Assembly: GCA_018657475.1 (NCBI GenBank)
Contig: JABHXC010000028.1
Span: forward strand, 1-45,310
Direction of reading: 5' to 3'
DNA length: 45,310 bases
DNA from: Candidatus Woesearchaeota archaeon
GTDB taxonomy: Archaea; Nanobdellota; Nanobdellia; Woesearchaeales; GW2011-AR9
Shown here: in pieces, positions 7,195 to 15,498 of the stretch
Position numbering within the stretch: position 1 is the stretch's first letter
How the letters are laid out: each line of letters opens with the position of its first letter
The notes under the pieces: model-generated
Told to the model about the DNA's origin: nothing
Database searches by the model: none
The model's input: the letters and a program-made list of their open reading frames with translations, nothing else
Translations under genes and position numbers: made by a program

Positions 7195-10065
7195 TTAGTT
7201 TAATTTATTCTGTAATAATTCTAGCTGTTTTTTAAGATTTTTTCTGATTTTTTCTTCAGATTGTTTTTTTAACTGAGTTTTTAAATCAATTTCTTGTTGA
7301 TGTAATTTCTTCTTCAATTTCAAATGGGCAGCTCCAATAAGTTCTTTCTTCAACTTAGCTTTTTCAGTTTTTAATTTGATCTCATCTTTTGCTTTAAGAT
7401 CTGCCAATTTTTGCTGTAAGTCGTTATCTTTTAATCTCAAATCACTCAGATGATTTTTCTGCTCCATAGCCAATTCTTTTGATTTTTCTTGAAGAAGAGT
7501 TTTTTTTCGTTTTAATTCATCATTAAGTTTTTTGATCTTACTTTGACTGAGATTGCTTGACTTTCTAAACACACCAAGATGTTTGTTTAATTCTCGTACT
7601 TCATTTAAATGATGTTCTTTCTCTAGAATTAATTGTTTTTTCTTCCTGTTTAAAACAGTAGTTTTTAACTTTAAATTACTTCTAAGTTTCCTGATTAAAA
7701 CTTGATTGAGCTTTTGTTCATCATTTAAAGCCTGAACTGTTTTGTTTAATTCATTAGATTTTTTTCTCCAAAAGTCTTGACTTTCTTTACTTTTTTCTCT
7801 TAAGTTTAATTCTTTTAACTTTAGAATTTTTTTATCATGAGCAATTGTTTTGTTTAGTTTGCTTAGCTTAAGAGAGAATTCTTTGTTTAACTTAACAGTT
7901 AATTTTCTTTCATGTTCAGCAATCTTTTCATTTAACTCTTGGTGAGCACTTTGAATAATTCTTTCTTTTAGTTCAGCTTTTTCCCTAATAAGTCTAGCAT
8001 GATCTCTCTTTTTAATAGATTCAATTGATCGGAGTTGTTTCTGTTGGATCAATTTTTGCTGTTGAATTAATTTCTGTCGAGAAATCTTTTCTTGCTCAAG
8101 CTGAATTTCTTTTCCTTTTAAGACAGCTATTTTTTGTTGCAAGCCACCTACCATCTTTCTTACTTTGTTACTGCTTAAACTTTGATCGCTTTTTAATTCG
8201 TTAATTTGGTTGTTTAGATCTTCTTGTTTCTGTTTCAGAGAAACAAGTTCTTTAACTAAAACATCTTCTTTCAATTTTAAAGAATCGCGTTCACTTTTGT
8301 TTCTTACACTTAATTCTTCTAACTTCTTTTCTGTTTCTTCATTTAGCGCTCTTAATTTGTCTTCTGCTTCCGCACCCAAACGAGACTTTAATTCCTGTTC
8401 TTGTTGGAATAATTTATTATGAAGATTTTCTTGCGCCTGATTGAGTATATTAACTCTTGACTGAACTTTTTCATTCTCTAACTTTTCTCGTTCTTGCTTT
8501 TTAAGAACAAAAAATTCTTTTTCTAGATTTTCTCTTTGTAGATCTAACTCGTCTTGATAGTGTCTTTTCTCTTCAGCAAGCAGTTTTTCTTTCTCTTGAA
8601 GAGAGTTATCTTTTAACTGTAAATTGTTTACCAATCTACTGACTTCACTCTTAGTTAAGATTTGATCTTTTTCTAAAGAACTAATTTTATTTTTTAGATT
8701 TTCTCGTAATTGCTGAGCTGAGCTTTCTTTTTTGCTCATCTCTTCCAACATCCTGTTCTCTCTTAAGTTTAAATTACTTTTTTCTTGCTCCATTTTTGTC
8801 TGGAGCACATTTATCTTAGAGTTAAAATCTTGTTTTAATTTTTTTTCAAGAACGGTTCTCTGCTTATTCAAAGCGCGATGAAGTTTCTTTTTGAGCTTCT
8901 TTTCATGTTGTTGGTCCAACTTACTTTTTAAATTGGTTTGAGTCTCTTTAACAATCGTTGTTACTAGTTGAGCTTTCTCACGCTCAAATCTTGCTTTTTC
9001 TTGTTTTTTAAGTTCAGTAAAACTCTTTATCAAATTTTGCTTTTGAGAATCAAGATCGTCTTGATAACGCTTCTTTTCAGTTACTAATTGTTTTTCTTTT
9101 TCTTTTAAATCATTATTTTTTAATTGTAAATTGTCTTTTAATCTTTTTAGCTCGCTCTTGCTAAAAACTTGATCTTTTTCTAAAAGACGAATTTGAGTAG
9201 TTAAGTTTTGTTGTTGTTGTTGCAATGATTGTCTTTGTTTTTTAAGTTCAATAAAACTCTTTGTTGAATTTTGCTTTTGAGAATTAAGATCGTCTTGATA
9301 ACGCTTCTTTTCAGTTACTAATTGTTTCTCTTTTTTATTTAAATCATTATTTTTTAATTGTAAATTGTCTTTTAATCTTTTTAGCTCGCTCTTACCAAAA
9401 ACTTGATCTTTTTCTAGAAAACGAATTTGGTTTTTAAAGCCTTCTTGCTTTTGTCGCAGTGAAAGCTCACTTTTTTTCATCTCTTCTAAGATTTTCTTCT
9501 TCCTTAAATTAAGATCAGATTTTTCTTTCTCCATTCTTTTTTGGAGACCATCAATCCTAAGATCAAAATCTTGTTTTAATTTGGTCTCTAGAACTTTCTT
9601 TTGTTTACGTAGTGCTTGTTGCAGTCTTCTTTTGAATTTTAGTTCATATTCTTTTTCTAATTGTTTTTCTAATTGTTCTTTTTCACGACGTTCTTTCTCC
9701 CTATAAGCTTCATCAATGATTTCAGGAGGTATTCTTGGAGATAATTTTTTCTTAATTTTAACTAAAATGTTTTCTTCAACGGGTTGAACCTGGGATTCTC
9801 TGAAAAAATACTTTTCAACTATTTCACCTTTAGGTTCCGTTTTTTTTCTTTGATTCTTTTTAGTAGTTTTTTTAGAATTATGTTTGTTATGAGTCTTTTT
9901 TTTAGCATTAACTTTCTTAACAGAAGTTCTTTTAGCACTTGATTTTTTGTTAGGATTTCTGCTAGAATTCTTCTTTGAAACTTTTTTGGATTTAGATAGA
10001 ATAGTTTTACTGGAAACGGGCGTACTCTCCCTCTGCTTACTGAAGACTTTATCGAAAAGTGCCAT
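7195..10065 (-). CDS. Lys/Glu-rich giant coiled-coil protein with basic N-terminus
   Basis: 956 aa; long heptad-like K/E/L/Q-rich segments; no Walker motifs; near-identical internal repeat 'SELKRLKDNLQLKNNDL.KEKQLVTEKKRYQDDL'. RBS-like AGAGGT upstream of ATG and TATA-like ATTTATAACC. Confidence 0.8.
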   Translation of the reverse strand: MALFDKVFSKQRESTPVSSKTILSKSKKVSKKNSSRNPNKKSSAKRTSVKKVNAKKKTHNKHNSKKTTKKNQRKKTEPKGEIVEKYFFRESQVQPVEENILVKIKKKLSPRIPPEIIDEAYREKERREKEQLEKQLEKEYELKFKRRLQQALRKQKKVLETKLKQDFDLRIDGLQKRMEKEKSDLNLRKKKILEEMKKSELSLRQKQEGFKNQIRFLEKDQVFGKSELKRLKDNLQLKNNDLNKKEKQLVTEKKRYQDDLNSQKQNSTKSFIELKKQRQSLQQQQQNLTTQIRLLEKDQVFSKSELKRLKDNLQLKNNDLKEKEKQLVTEKKRYQDDLDSQKQNLIKSFTELKKQEKARFEREKAQLVTTIVKETQTNLKSKLDQQHEKKLKKKLHRALNKQRTVLEKKLKQDFNSKINVLQTKMEQEKSNLNLRENRMLEEMSKKESSAQQLRENLKNKISSLEKDQILTKSEVSRLVNNLQLKDNSLQEKEKLLAEEKRHYQDELDLQRENLEKEFFVLKKQEREKLENEKVQSRVNILNQAQENLHNKLFQQEQELKSRLGAEAEDKLRALNEETEKKLEELSVRNKSERDSLKLKEDVLVKELVSLKQKQEDLNNQINELKSDQSLSSNKVRKMVGGLQQKIAVLKGKEIQLEQEKISRQKLIQQQKLIQQKQLRSIESIKKRDHARLIREKAELKERIIQSAHQELNEKIAEHERKLTVKLNKEFSLKLSKLNKTIAHDKKILKLKELNLREKSKESQDFWRKKSNELNKTVQALNDEQKLNQVLIRKLRSNLKLKTTVLNRKKKQLILEKEHHLNEVRELNKHLGVFRKSSNLSQSKIKKLNDELKRKKTLLQEKSKELAMEQKNHLSDLRLKDNDLQQKLADLKAKDEIKLKTEKAKLKKELIGAAHLKLKKKLHQQEIDLKTQLKKQSEEKIRKNLKKQLELLQNKLN
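9001..9195. repeat. Intragenic direct repeat copy 1 (period 234 bp / 78 aa)
   Basis: Near-identical to 9235-9429. Confidence 0.75.
9235..9429. repeat. Intragenic direct repeat copy 2 (period 234 bp / 78 aa)
   Basis: Near-identical to 9001-9195. Confidence 0.75.
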
Positions 10066-10130
10066 TACAAACCTCTTTTTAAATAAGAATGAATTAGGAG
10101 GTTATAAATGTTACTTTGTTCAAAGTTTTA

Positions 10131-10475
10131 TTAGATAAGTGATTTTACTTTATTAAGTAAACTCTCAGAAGTAAATGGTTTCTGAATAAAACCGTCAATA
10201 TCTTCCATCCTTACATCTGCTTTTGGAATAATAGTGGCATAAATCATTTTTGCATCGTGATTTATGCGTTCTCTAAGTAATCTTAGAAGATCATATCCAG
10301 ATAAAGTAGGCATTTGAACGTCAATTATGATTAAATCAAAACCATCTTTTACTTTGTCTAAACCATCTGCACCATTATTTGCAGTTACAACACTATAACC
10401 ACCTTTTTCTAAAACATCTTTCATAGTGTCAAGATCTTCCATGTCATCATCAATAATTAATATTTTCTTTGCCAT
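10131..10475 (-). CDS. Stand-alone response-regulator receiver domain protein
   Basis: KKILIIDDDMEDLDTMKDVLEKGGYSVVTANNGADGL...LIIIDVQMPTLSGYDLL...FIQKPF; no output domain. Confidence 0.9.
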   Translation of the reverse strand: MAKKILIIDDDMEDLDTMKDVLEKGGYSVVTANNGADGLDKVKDGFDLIIIDVQMPTLSGYDLLRLLRERINHDAKMIYATIIPKADVRMEDIDGFIQKPFTSESLLNKVKSLI

Positions 10476-10503
10476 TTTTAAACCTGGTTTATTGTTTTTT
10501 TAG

Positions 10504-11886
10504 TTATCTTTTTTTAGTGGTTTTCTTAACTTTTTTCTTTTTATTAATAGTTTTCTTAGCAACATTTTTCTTTCTATTTATTTCTTTAGCTAGCTTCTCG
10601 CCTTTATCATATAACGCTTTTTCCCTATAAGCTTCTTGAACTAGCTTTTTAGATAACTTTCTGAAAAGAGATTTTTCTTTAGGATTGTTGGACCGCCCGT
10701 TTTTCTTAACTTGTTTGGTAATATCATATACTATCCCATAAACTCCCTGAAGCTTACCTGATTTAAACACTGAAGTTTTACGATCCTCAACTGTTCTCAC
10801 ATTTTTATTTTTGTCAATAATCCTATATCTCTGGATTATTGATCCTGGTTTTCTAATTAATTTTGAACCTTGCTTAAAAACTATTTTTTTATCTTTAGGG
10901 TAAATTAAATCTGCCCAACTAACTTTTTTCTTGGAAAAATCTTTTATTGAATAACCACAAACAAGTTCGCTATTAGCTATTATTTCAGCAGACCAATCTT
11001 GTTTTCCAATATAAAACATCCCAGAGGAATTTTTAACAATTAATTTATATTTATCTTCAATTTCTTTTTCCTTTTCTTTAATTGCTTCTCCCAAACCAAT
11101 CTCTTCTTTTGTTGTCCCAATTCTTAAAATGGCTAATTTTAAACTTGCAAGAATACGATCGAGGGAATTAGTTAGACTTTGGATTTCAAAAATATTACTT
11201 CCTTCTAACTGAATGTCTAACTTTCCTTTTGTTATCTCTTCAATACTTCTAGTTAATTTTACAATGGGATCAGAAATACGTTTAGCAGCAAAAATTGAAG
11301 TAAATATTAAAATAGTAGCGAGAATTATTGAGACGATTAAAATCAAGTTTCTAGATAATTCCTGACTTTCTCTTAACTCATCTTTAACAAAATCAGATAA
11401 CTTTAAAGAATTGGAAATCATTGATCGTGAAGTTACTAACATCTTAGAAATTATTCTTTCTTCAATAAGTTCAGATTTTTTAATCTCTTCAAGAGGAGAA
11501 TTTTCTTGAATTAATTTTTTCTTTGCATCGTAGTTTGCAACTAAGTCCGAGAATGAACTTCCAAGAGACATATAATCATTATTTATTGTTATGACAAGTT
11601 CTTTTTCTTCATCATCATCCCAATAACTTTCAGGTGAATTTATAAAGACACCCATGGAGTTATATTTTAAGCGCCATTGCTGCTCCATTCTCTCTTCTTG
11701 AAACAAAAAATATTCAGAAGTAAGAATATCAATTTCTGATACTGACTGCAGAACATTTTCGGTTAAATCAAGTTCTTTCGTTTCCCTGGATATCTCATTA
11801 GAAGTTATCAAAACTACAAGAACAAGCGTTAAAACTAGAAATACTGAAATTCCAGAACTAATGTAAAGTTTGGTTCTTATTTTCAT
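10504..11886 (-). CDS. Membrane sensor: TM-extracellular-TM-HAMP-PAS, no kinase domain, basic Lys-rich tail
   Basis: Two TM segments, HAMP-like 'RISDPIVKLTRSIEEITKGKLDIQLEGSNIFEIQSLTNSLDRI', PAS/PAC-like 'IQRYRIIDKNKNVRTVEDRKTSVFKSGKLQGVYGIVYDITKQ'; ends in a K-rich tail. Confidence 0.8.
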   Translation of the reverse strand: MKIRTKLYISSGISVFLVLTLVLVVLITSNEISRETKELDLTENVLQSVSEIDILTSEYFLFQEERMEQQWRLKYNSMGVFINSPESYWDDDEEKELVITINNDYMSLGSSFSDLVANYDAKKKLIQENSPLEEIKKSELIEERIISKMLVTSRSMISNSLKLSDFVKDELRESQELSRNLILIVSIILATILIFTSIFAAKRISDPIVKLTRSIEEITKGKLDIQLEGSNIFEIQSLTNSLDRILASLKLAILRIGTTKEEIGLGEAIKEKEKEIEDKYKLIVKNSSGMFYIGKQDWSAEIIANSELVCGYSIKDFSKKKVSWADLIYPKDKKIVFKQGSKLIRKPGSIIQRYRIIDKNKNVRTVEDRKTSVFKSGKLQGVYGIVYDITKQVKKNGRSNNPKEKSLFRKLSKKLVQEAYREKALYDKGEKLAKEINRKKNVAKKTINKKKKVKKTTKKR

Positions 11887-11893
11887 CTTTTAA

Positions 11894-12889
11894 TCATCTT
11901 ATTATCCCAATAGCTTCTGGTTTAACTTTTTCTAATGTATTCAAATGAATATAGTCCAAATAATTTGGAACTTCTTTTGCATCCGTTAAATCATTTTCAA
12001 TTGCCCATCTTGCTTCATCTTCTAGAGTTACTAATAAAGATTGGTCTAAAGAAATTTTAAATTTAAAGTCATCCCAGAGAGTAGTTATAATCTCTTGATC
12101 TAAATTTAATCTTTCAGCTACAATTGTTTGTGATTCTTCTTTGTTGTTTTTGATAAAATTAGTTGCTTCATCAACCGCCATAAGAAACTTTTCTATAATT
12201 TCAGGATTGTCTTCTACAAACTTATTCAGTACCATTAAATTAAAAGTTTCAGTGTAAACTTCAGAACTGGGTATTACTAAAGAGTTATCTCCCAATAAAT
12301 TTATTGCATTATACGCATGTGGTTCCCAAATAACAATGGCATCAACGTCCCCATTCTGTAACGCAGATGGTAATTCTGAAGGGATAAAACTTACTGTTTC
12401 CACATCAGATTCTAAAATTTTAGTATAAATTAAAAAAGCTCCTAAGAAAAACTGACTTGTTGAACCATCAACAATTCCTATTTTTTTACCTTTTAGATCT
12501 GCTGCAGAGTTAATTCCAACATCTTTTCTGGTAATTACTTTCACATCCTCATTAGAATCTACAAATGTTGCAAAAATAGAAAAGTCTTGTCTCTTGAAAC
12601 TATTAAACATAATAGGAGTAGGTGCAACTGTCGATATGTCCACACCACCATTTAACATATCGTTGAAACTTGCTTTCCCAGAATCAAATTCTTTAATAGT
12701 TAAATCCAATCCTTGTTCTTGAAAATAACCTTGATCTTCTGCAACCCAGACTGCTGCAGTGAGTAAACTTGTTTCTGCACCTAACGTGACTTTGTCAAAT
12801 TCTACTTGCTCTTGTGAACAACCTACAACTAGTAGACTAAACGATAAAATCAAAATTAAACTAATTATTTTTCTCTCCATCTTAATCAT
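11894..12889 (-). CDS. Substrate-binding lipoprotein, NMT1/SsuA/TauA/NrtA-like
   Basis: Lipobox-like 'LLVVGCSQ'; 'LTAAVWVAEDQGYFQEQGLDLTIKEFDSGKASFNDMLNGGVDISTVAPTPI', 'DLKGKKIGIVDGSTSQFFLGAFL'. Confidence 0.85.
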   Translation of the reverse strand: MIKMERKIISLILILSFSLLVVGCSQEQVEFDKVTLGAETSLLTAAVWVAEDQGYFQEQGLDLTIKEFDSGKASFNDMLNGGVDISTVAPTPIMFNSFKRQDFSIFATFVDSNEDVKVITRKDVGINSAADLKGKKIGIVDGSTSQFFLGAFLIYTKILESDVETVSFIPSELPSALQNGDVDAIVIWEPHAYNAINLLGDNSLVIPSSEVYTETFNLMVLNKFVEDNPEIIEKFLMAVDEATNFIKNNKEESQTIVAERLNLDQEIITTLWDDFKFKISLDQSLLVTLEDEARWAIENDLTDAKEVPNYLDYIHLNTLEKVKPEAIGIIR

Positions 12890-13944
12890 CTTATTATCCC
12901 AATAGCTTCTGGTTTAACTTTTTCTAATGTATTTAAATGAATATAGTCCAAATAATTTGGAACTTCTTTTGCATCTGTCAAGTTATTCTCAACATACCAT
13001 CTTGCTTCATCTTCAAGAGTTAAAAGTAAAGAGTGATCCAGAACAACATTAAAGTTATAATTCGCCCATAGTTCTTCTATATCTTGTTTAGTTCCATTAA
13101 CAGCAACAGCAACAATTTCTATAGACTCTTGTTTATTTTGTTTAACAAATTTTTCTGCTTTAAACAACGCTCTAATTATCTTTTCAAAAACTTCTGGATG
13201 TTCACTAATCAGATCAGTCTTTGATGCTAAATTAAATGTTGCAGAATAGCCATAATCATTTGGTAAAAGATTAGCTTCTTCCCCTAAACTTCTCTGAGCT
13301 TTTATAATGTTTGGTTCCCAAGTAAAAATAACGTCCACTTGTTTACTTTTAATTGCTTCAACCATCTCACCCGGTTTTAAATCAATGAGTTCAACATCAT
13401 CTAAACTTAAACTATTGAAGACAAAAAAAGTTATCATTGAAAAATGAGCAGTGGTTCCTTTCGTTGTAGCTACTATTTTTCCTTTTAAGTCTGCTGGATT
13501 CACAATTCCCGTATCTTTCCTGGTAAGAACTTTTACGTGATCTGCAGAATTAACTATTGTTGTAAAAGTCATAAAATCATTTCTTTCAAAACTTTTAACC
13601 ACAATGTTAGGATCAGAAACAGTTGCAATATCAACCTCATCATCTAACATCGCCTGAAAAGCAAATTTTCCTGCTGAATAACCTTTTATCTCGACATTAA
13701 CACCTTCTTCCAAAAAATAACCATTAGAATCAGCTATATGGATCAAAGCAGGAAGAAGACTTGTAGCACTAATACTAATAGATACATCTTCAAAATCTCT
13801 TTTTTCTTCCGCCTCAGAGACCATAAAAGATACTAAGAAAATTAGGCCCAAGATCACAACAATTCCTATAACTACCAACAATAAATTACTTGATTTTTTA
13901 TTGTTATTATTGTTTTTATTATTGTTATCTATCACTTTTTTCAT
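12886..13944 (-). CDS. Substrate-binding protein, NMT1/SsuA/TauA/NrtA-like, membrane-anchored
   Basis: Paralogue of 11894-12889; one N-terminal TM; 'DLKGKIVATTKGTTAHFSMITFF'; identical C-terminus; 4-bp overlap with the next gene. Confidence 0.85.
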   Translation of the reverse strand: MKKVIDNNNKNNNNNKKSSNLLLVVIGIVVILGLIFLVSFMVSEAEEKRDFEDVSISISATSLLPALIHIADSNGYFLEEGVNVEIKGYSAGKFAFQAMLDDEVDIATVSDPNIVVKSFERNDFMTFTTIVNSADHVKVLTRKDTGIVNPADLKGKIVATTKGTTAHFSMITFFVFNSLSLDDVELIDLKPGEMVEAIKSKQVDVIFTWEPNIIKAQRSLGEEANLLPNDYGYSATFNLASKTDLISEHPEVFEKIIRALFKAEKFVKQNKQESIEIVAVAVNGTKQDIEELWANYNFNVVLDHSLLLTLEDEARWYVENNLTDAKEVPNYLDYIHLNTLEKVKPEAIGIIR

Positions 13945-13982
13945 CTTATTTAACCAAATTTTGTTTTTAATCTTCTATAATA

Positions 13983-14945
13983 TTATTTTCTTCTTTTTGT
14001 TTTTTTCTTTCTATTAATTTGTTTGGCCATTTTTTCTCCTTTATTGCGTAATTTGTTTTCTTCATAAGCTTCATCTAACAATTTTTTAGAAACTTTTAGG
14101 GAGACACTTTTCTCTTTTTTTTCTAACACTGCCAATTTCATTGATTTTATAACCCTATTTAATGAGTGGTTTAATTTGTTGATCTCGTTTATCTTTTCAC
14201 TCCCATTAAGATTCAGATTAAAATTTCCTCGACTGATCTCGTCAACTACATTGGCCATATGATTAATAGGTTTTGAAATTGAACGAGAAGTAAAAAAAGC
14301 AACAACTGCTCCAACTATAAGAATAATTATGAAGAAAATTAGAGCTATTTTTAGATTACTGTCTAAAGATCGATGTATATCTTCAGCAGTATTAGTTATA
14401 CCAATTGTAGAACTTTTAACGATTTCTGTAGAAAATGATCCTCTCTTTGAGAAGTATTTTTCTAATCCTATATTATAAATCTCTTTCTGGTCCCAATATT
14501 CAGCACTTTCTAAAATAGTAACAGCACTTTCTTTTTCACCCTGAGAAACTCTAAGTATGGCTTCTTCTTCCATATCAACTAAAGCCAAATTTGCTGATTC
14601 AATACTTTGAAAAAAAATTTTATCTTCTAAATCTCCTTTTTCAATAGCCTCTTTTACTACTCTGTCCAATTCTGGAACTATTGTGTTATACCTTTGCTTC
14701 CATTTTTCATCACTAGTGAAAGCATAGTTTCTAGCACTCATAGTTAAAACTTCATCATAATACTTAATTAAATCGGCAAGTTTGTCCAACTCTAATTTCT
14801 TTGATAAATCAGAGATATCTTCTTGAATTTGATGTTCTAGTGGATGAGTAGATTTTTCTAAACCAGAGTATGAAATAAACCCAGAGATAAATATTAATAG
14901 TAAGATTAAAGAAAATCCAATATAAAATCGTGTTGAGATCTTCAT
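13983..14945 (-). CDS. Membrane sensor: TM-extracellular helical-TM-HAMP with basic tail, no kinase
   Basis: HAMP-like 'RSISKPINHMANVVDEISRGNFNLNLNGSEKINEINKLNHSLNRVIKSMKLAV'; tail KKLLDEAYEENKLRNKGEKMAKQINRKKKTKRRK. Confidence 0.8.
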   Translation of the reverse strand: MKISTRFYIGFSLILLLIFISGFISYSGLEKSTHPLEHQIQEDISDLSKKLELDKLADLIKYYDEVLTMSARNYAFTSDEKWKQRYNTIVPELDRVVKEAIEKGDLEDKIFFQSIESANLALVDMEEEAILRVSQGEKESAVTILESAEYWDQKEIYNIGLEKYFSKRGSFSTEIVKSSTIGITNTAEDIHRSLDSNLKIALIFFIIILIVGAVVAFFTSRSISKPINHMANVVDEISRGNFNLNLNGSEKINEINKLNHSLNRVIKSMKLAVLEKKEKSVSLKVSKKLLDEAYEENKLRNKGEKMAKQINRKKKTKRRK

Positions 14946-14992
14946 TTTATTGATAACACCTCAACAATTAATCCCATTGTTATCGCCATATT

Positions 14993-15286
14993 CTAATTAT
15001 TGACTCCTTTAATTACTCTAAAAAAGTAGTATGTACCAATTAATAAAATAATTGAACCGATTAATACTAAAATTGGCATGACATTAAATAGAATGTTTTC
15101 GCTTAAAAATCCATATGCCTCTAAAAACTCAGCCAATGAATGTAAAGCAACACTTACTAAAACCCCTGTAGCTAGTAAAACTGCACTGGTGTGAAGACCT
15201 TTTGCACATTTGTTTGCAACAATAAACAAGTACACTGTTGCAGCAATAGCTGAGATCGCAGATAATAAATTTAATATTTCAATCAT
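14993..15286 (-). CDS. Small three-TM membrane protein
   Basis: 97 aa, three hydrophobic segments; ATGA overlap with the upstream 57-aa ORF. Confidence 0.6.
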   Translation of the reverse strand: MIEILNLLSAISAIAATVYLFIVANKCAKGLHTSAVLLATGVLVSVALHSLAEFLEAYGFLSENILFNVMPILVLIGSIILLIGTYYFFRVIKGVNN

Positions 15287-15456
15287 TTTATACGCCTCTT
15301 TTTTTGTTTAATATTTTTTACTCTTTTTCTTTTTTTAACTTGCTTTTTTACAAAACCGTTATTTTTTAACTTATTTTCGTCAACAAGAATTTTTTTTAAT
15401 TTTTTAATCAAACCTTTTTTTAGTAATGATTTGGCATCAACTGGTTTTTTAATCAT
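15283..15456 (-). CDS. 57-aa Lys-rich basic protein (not in ORF track)
   Basis: ATG at 15456: MIKKPVDAKSLLKKGLIKKLKKILVDENKLKNNGFVKKQVKKRKRVKNIKQKKRRIK*, RBS-like AGAGGT upstream, ATGA overlap with 14993-15286. Confidence 0.6.
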   Translation of the reverse strand: MIKKPVDAKSLLKKGLIKKLKKILVDENKLKNNGFVKKQVKKRKRVKNIKQKKRRIK

Positions 15457-15498
15457 CTTGTACCTCTACTTACCACATTCTTTTTTTTTATATAAATG

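Noticed and set aside
7195-10065. Coiled-coil protein as an SMC/Rad50 ATPase
   Set aside because: No Walker A, signature or Walker B motif at either end.
8210-10138. Plus ORFs 8210-8422 and 9947-10138
   Set aside because: Antisense of the coiled-coil gene; Ser/Phe/Leu-rich complements of Lys/Glu codons.
11894-13944. Calling an ABC importer operon
   Set aside because: No permease or ATPase gene adjacent; neighbours are sensor proteins, so transport is not supported by this window.
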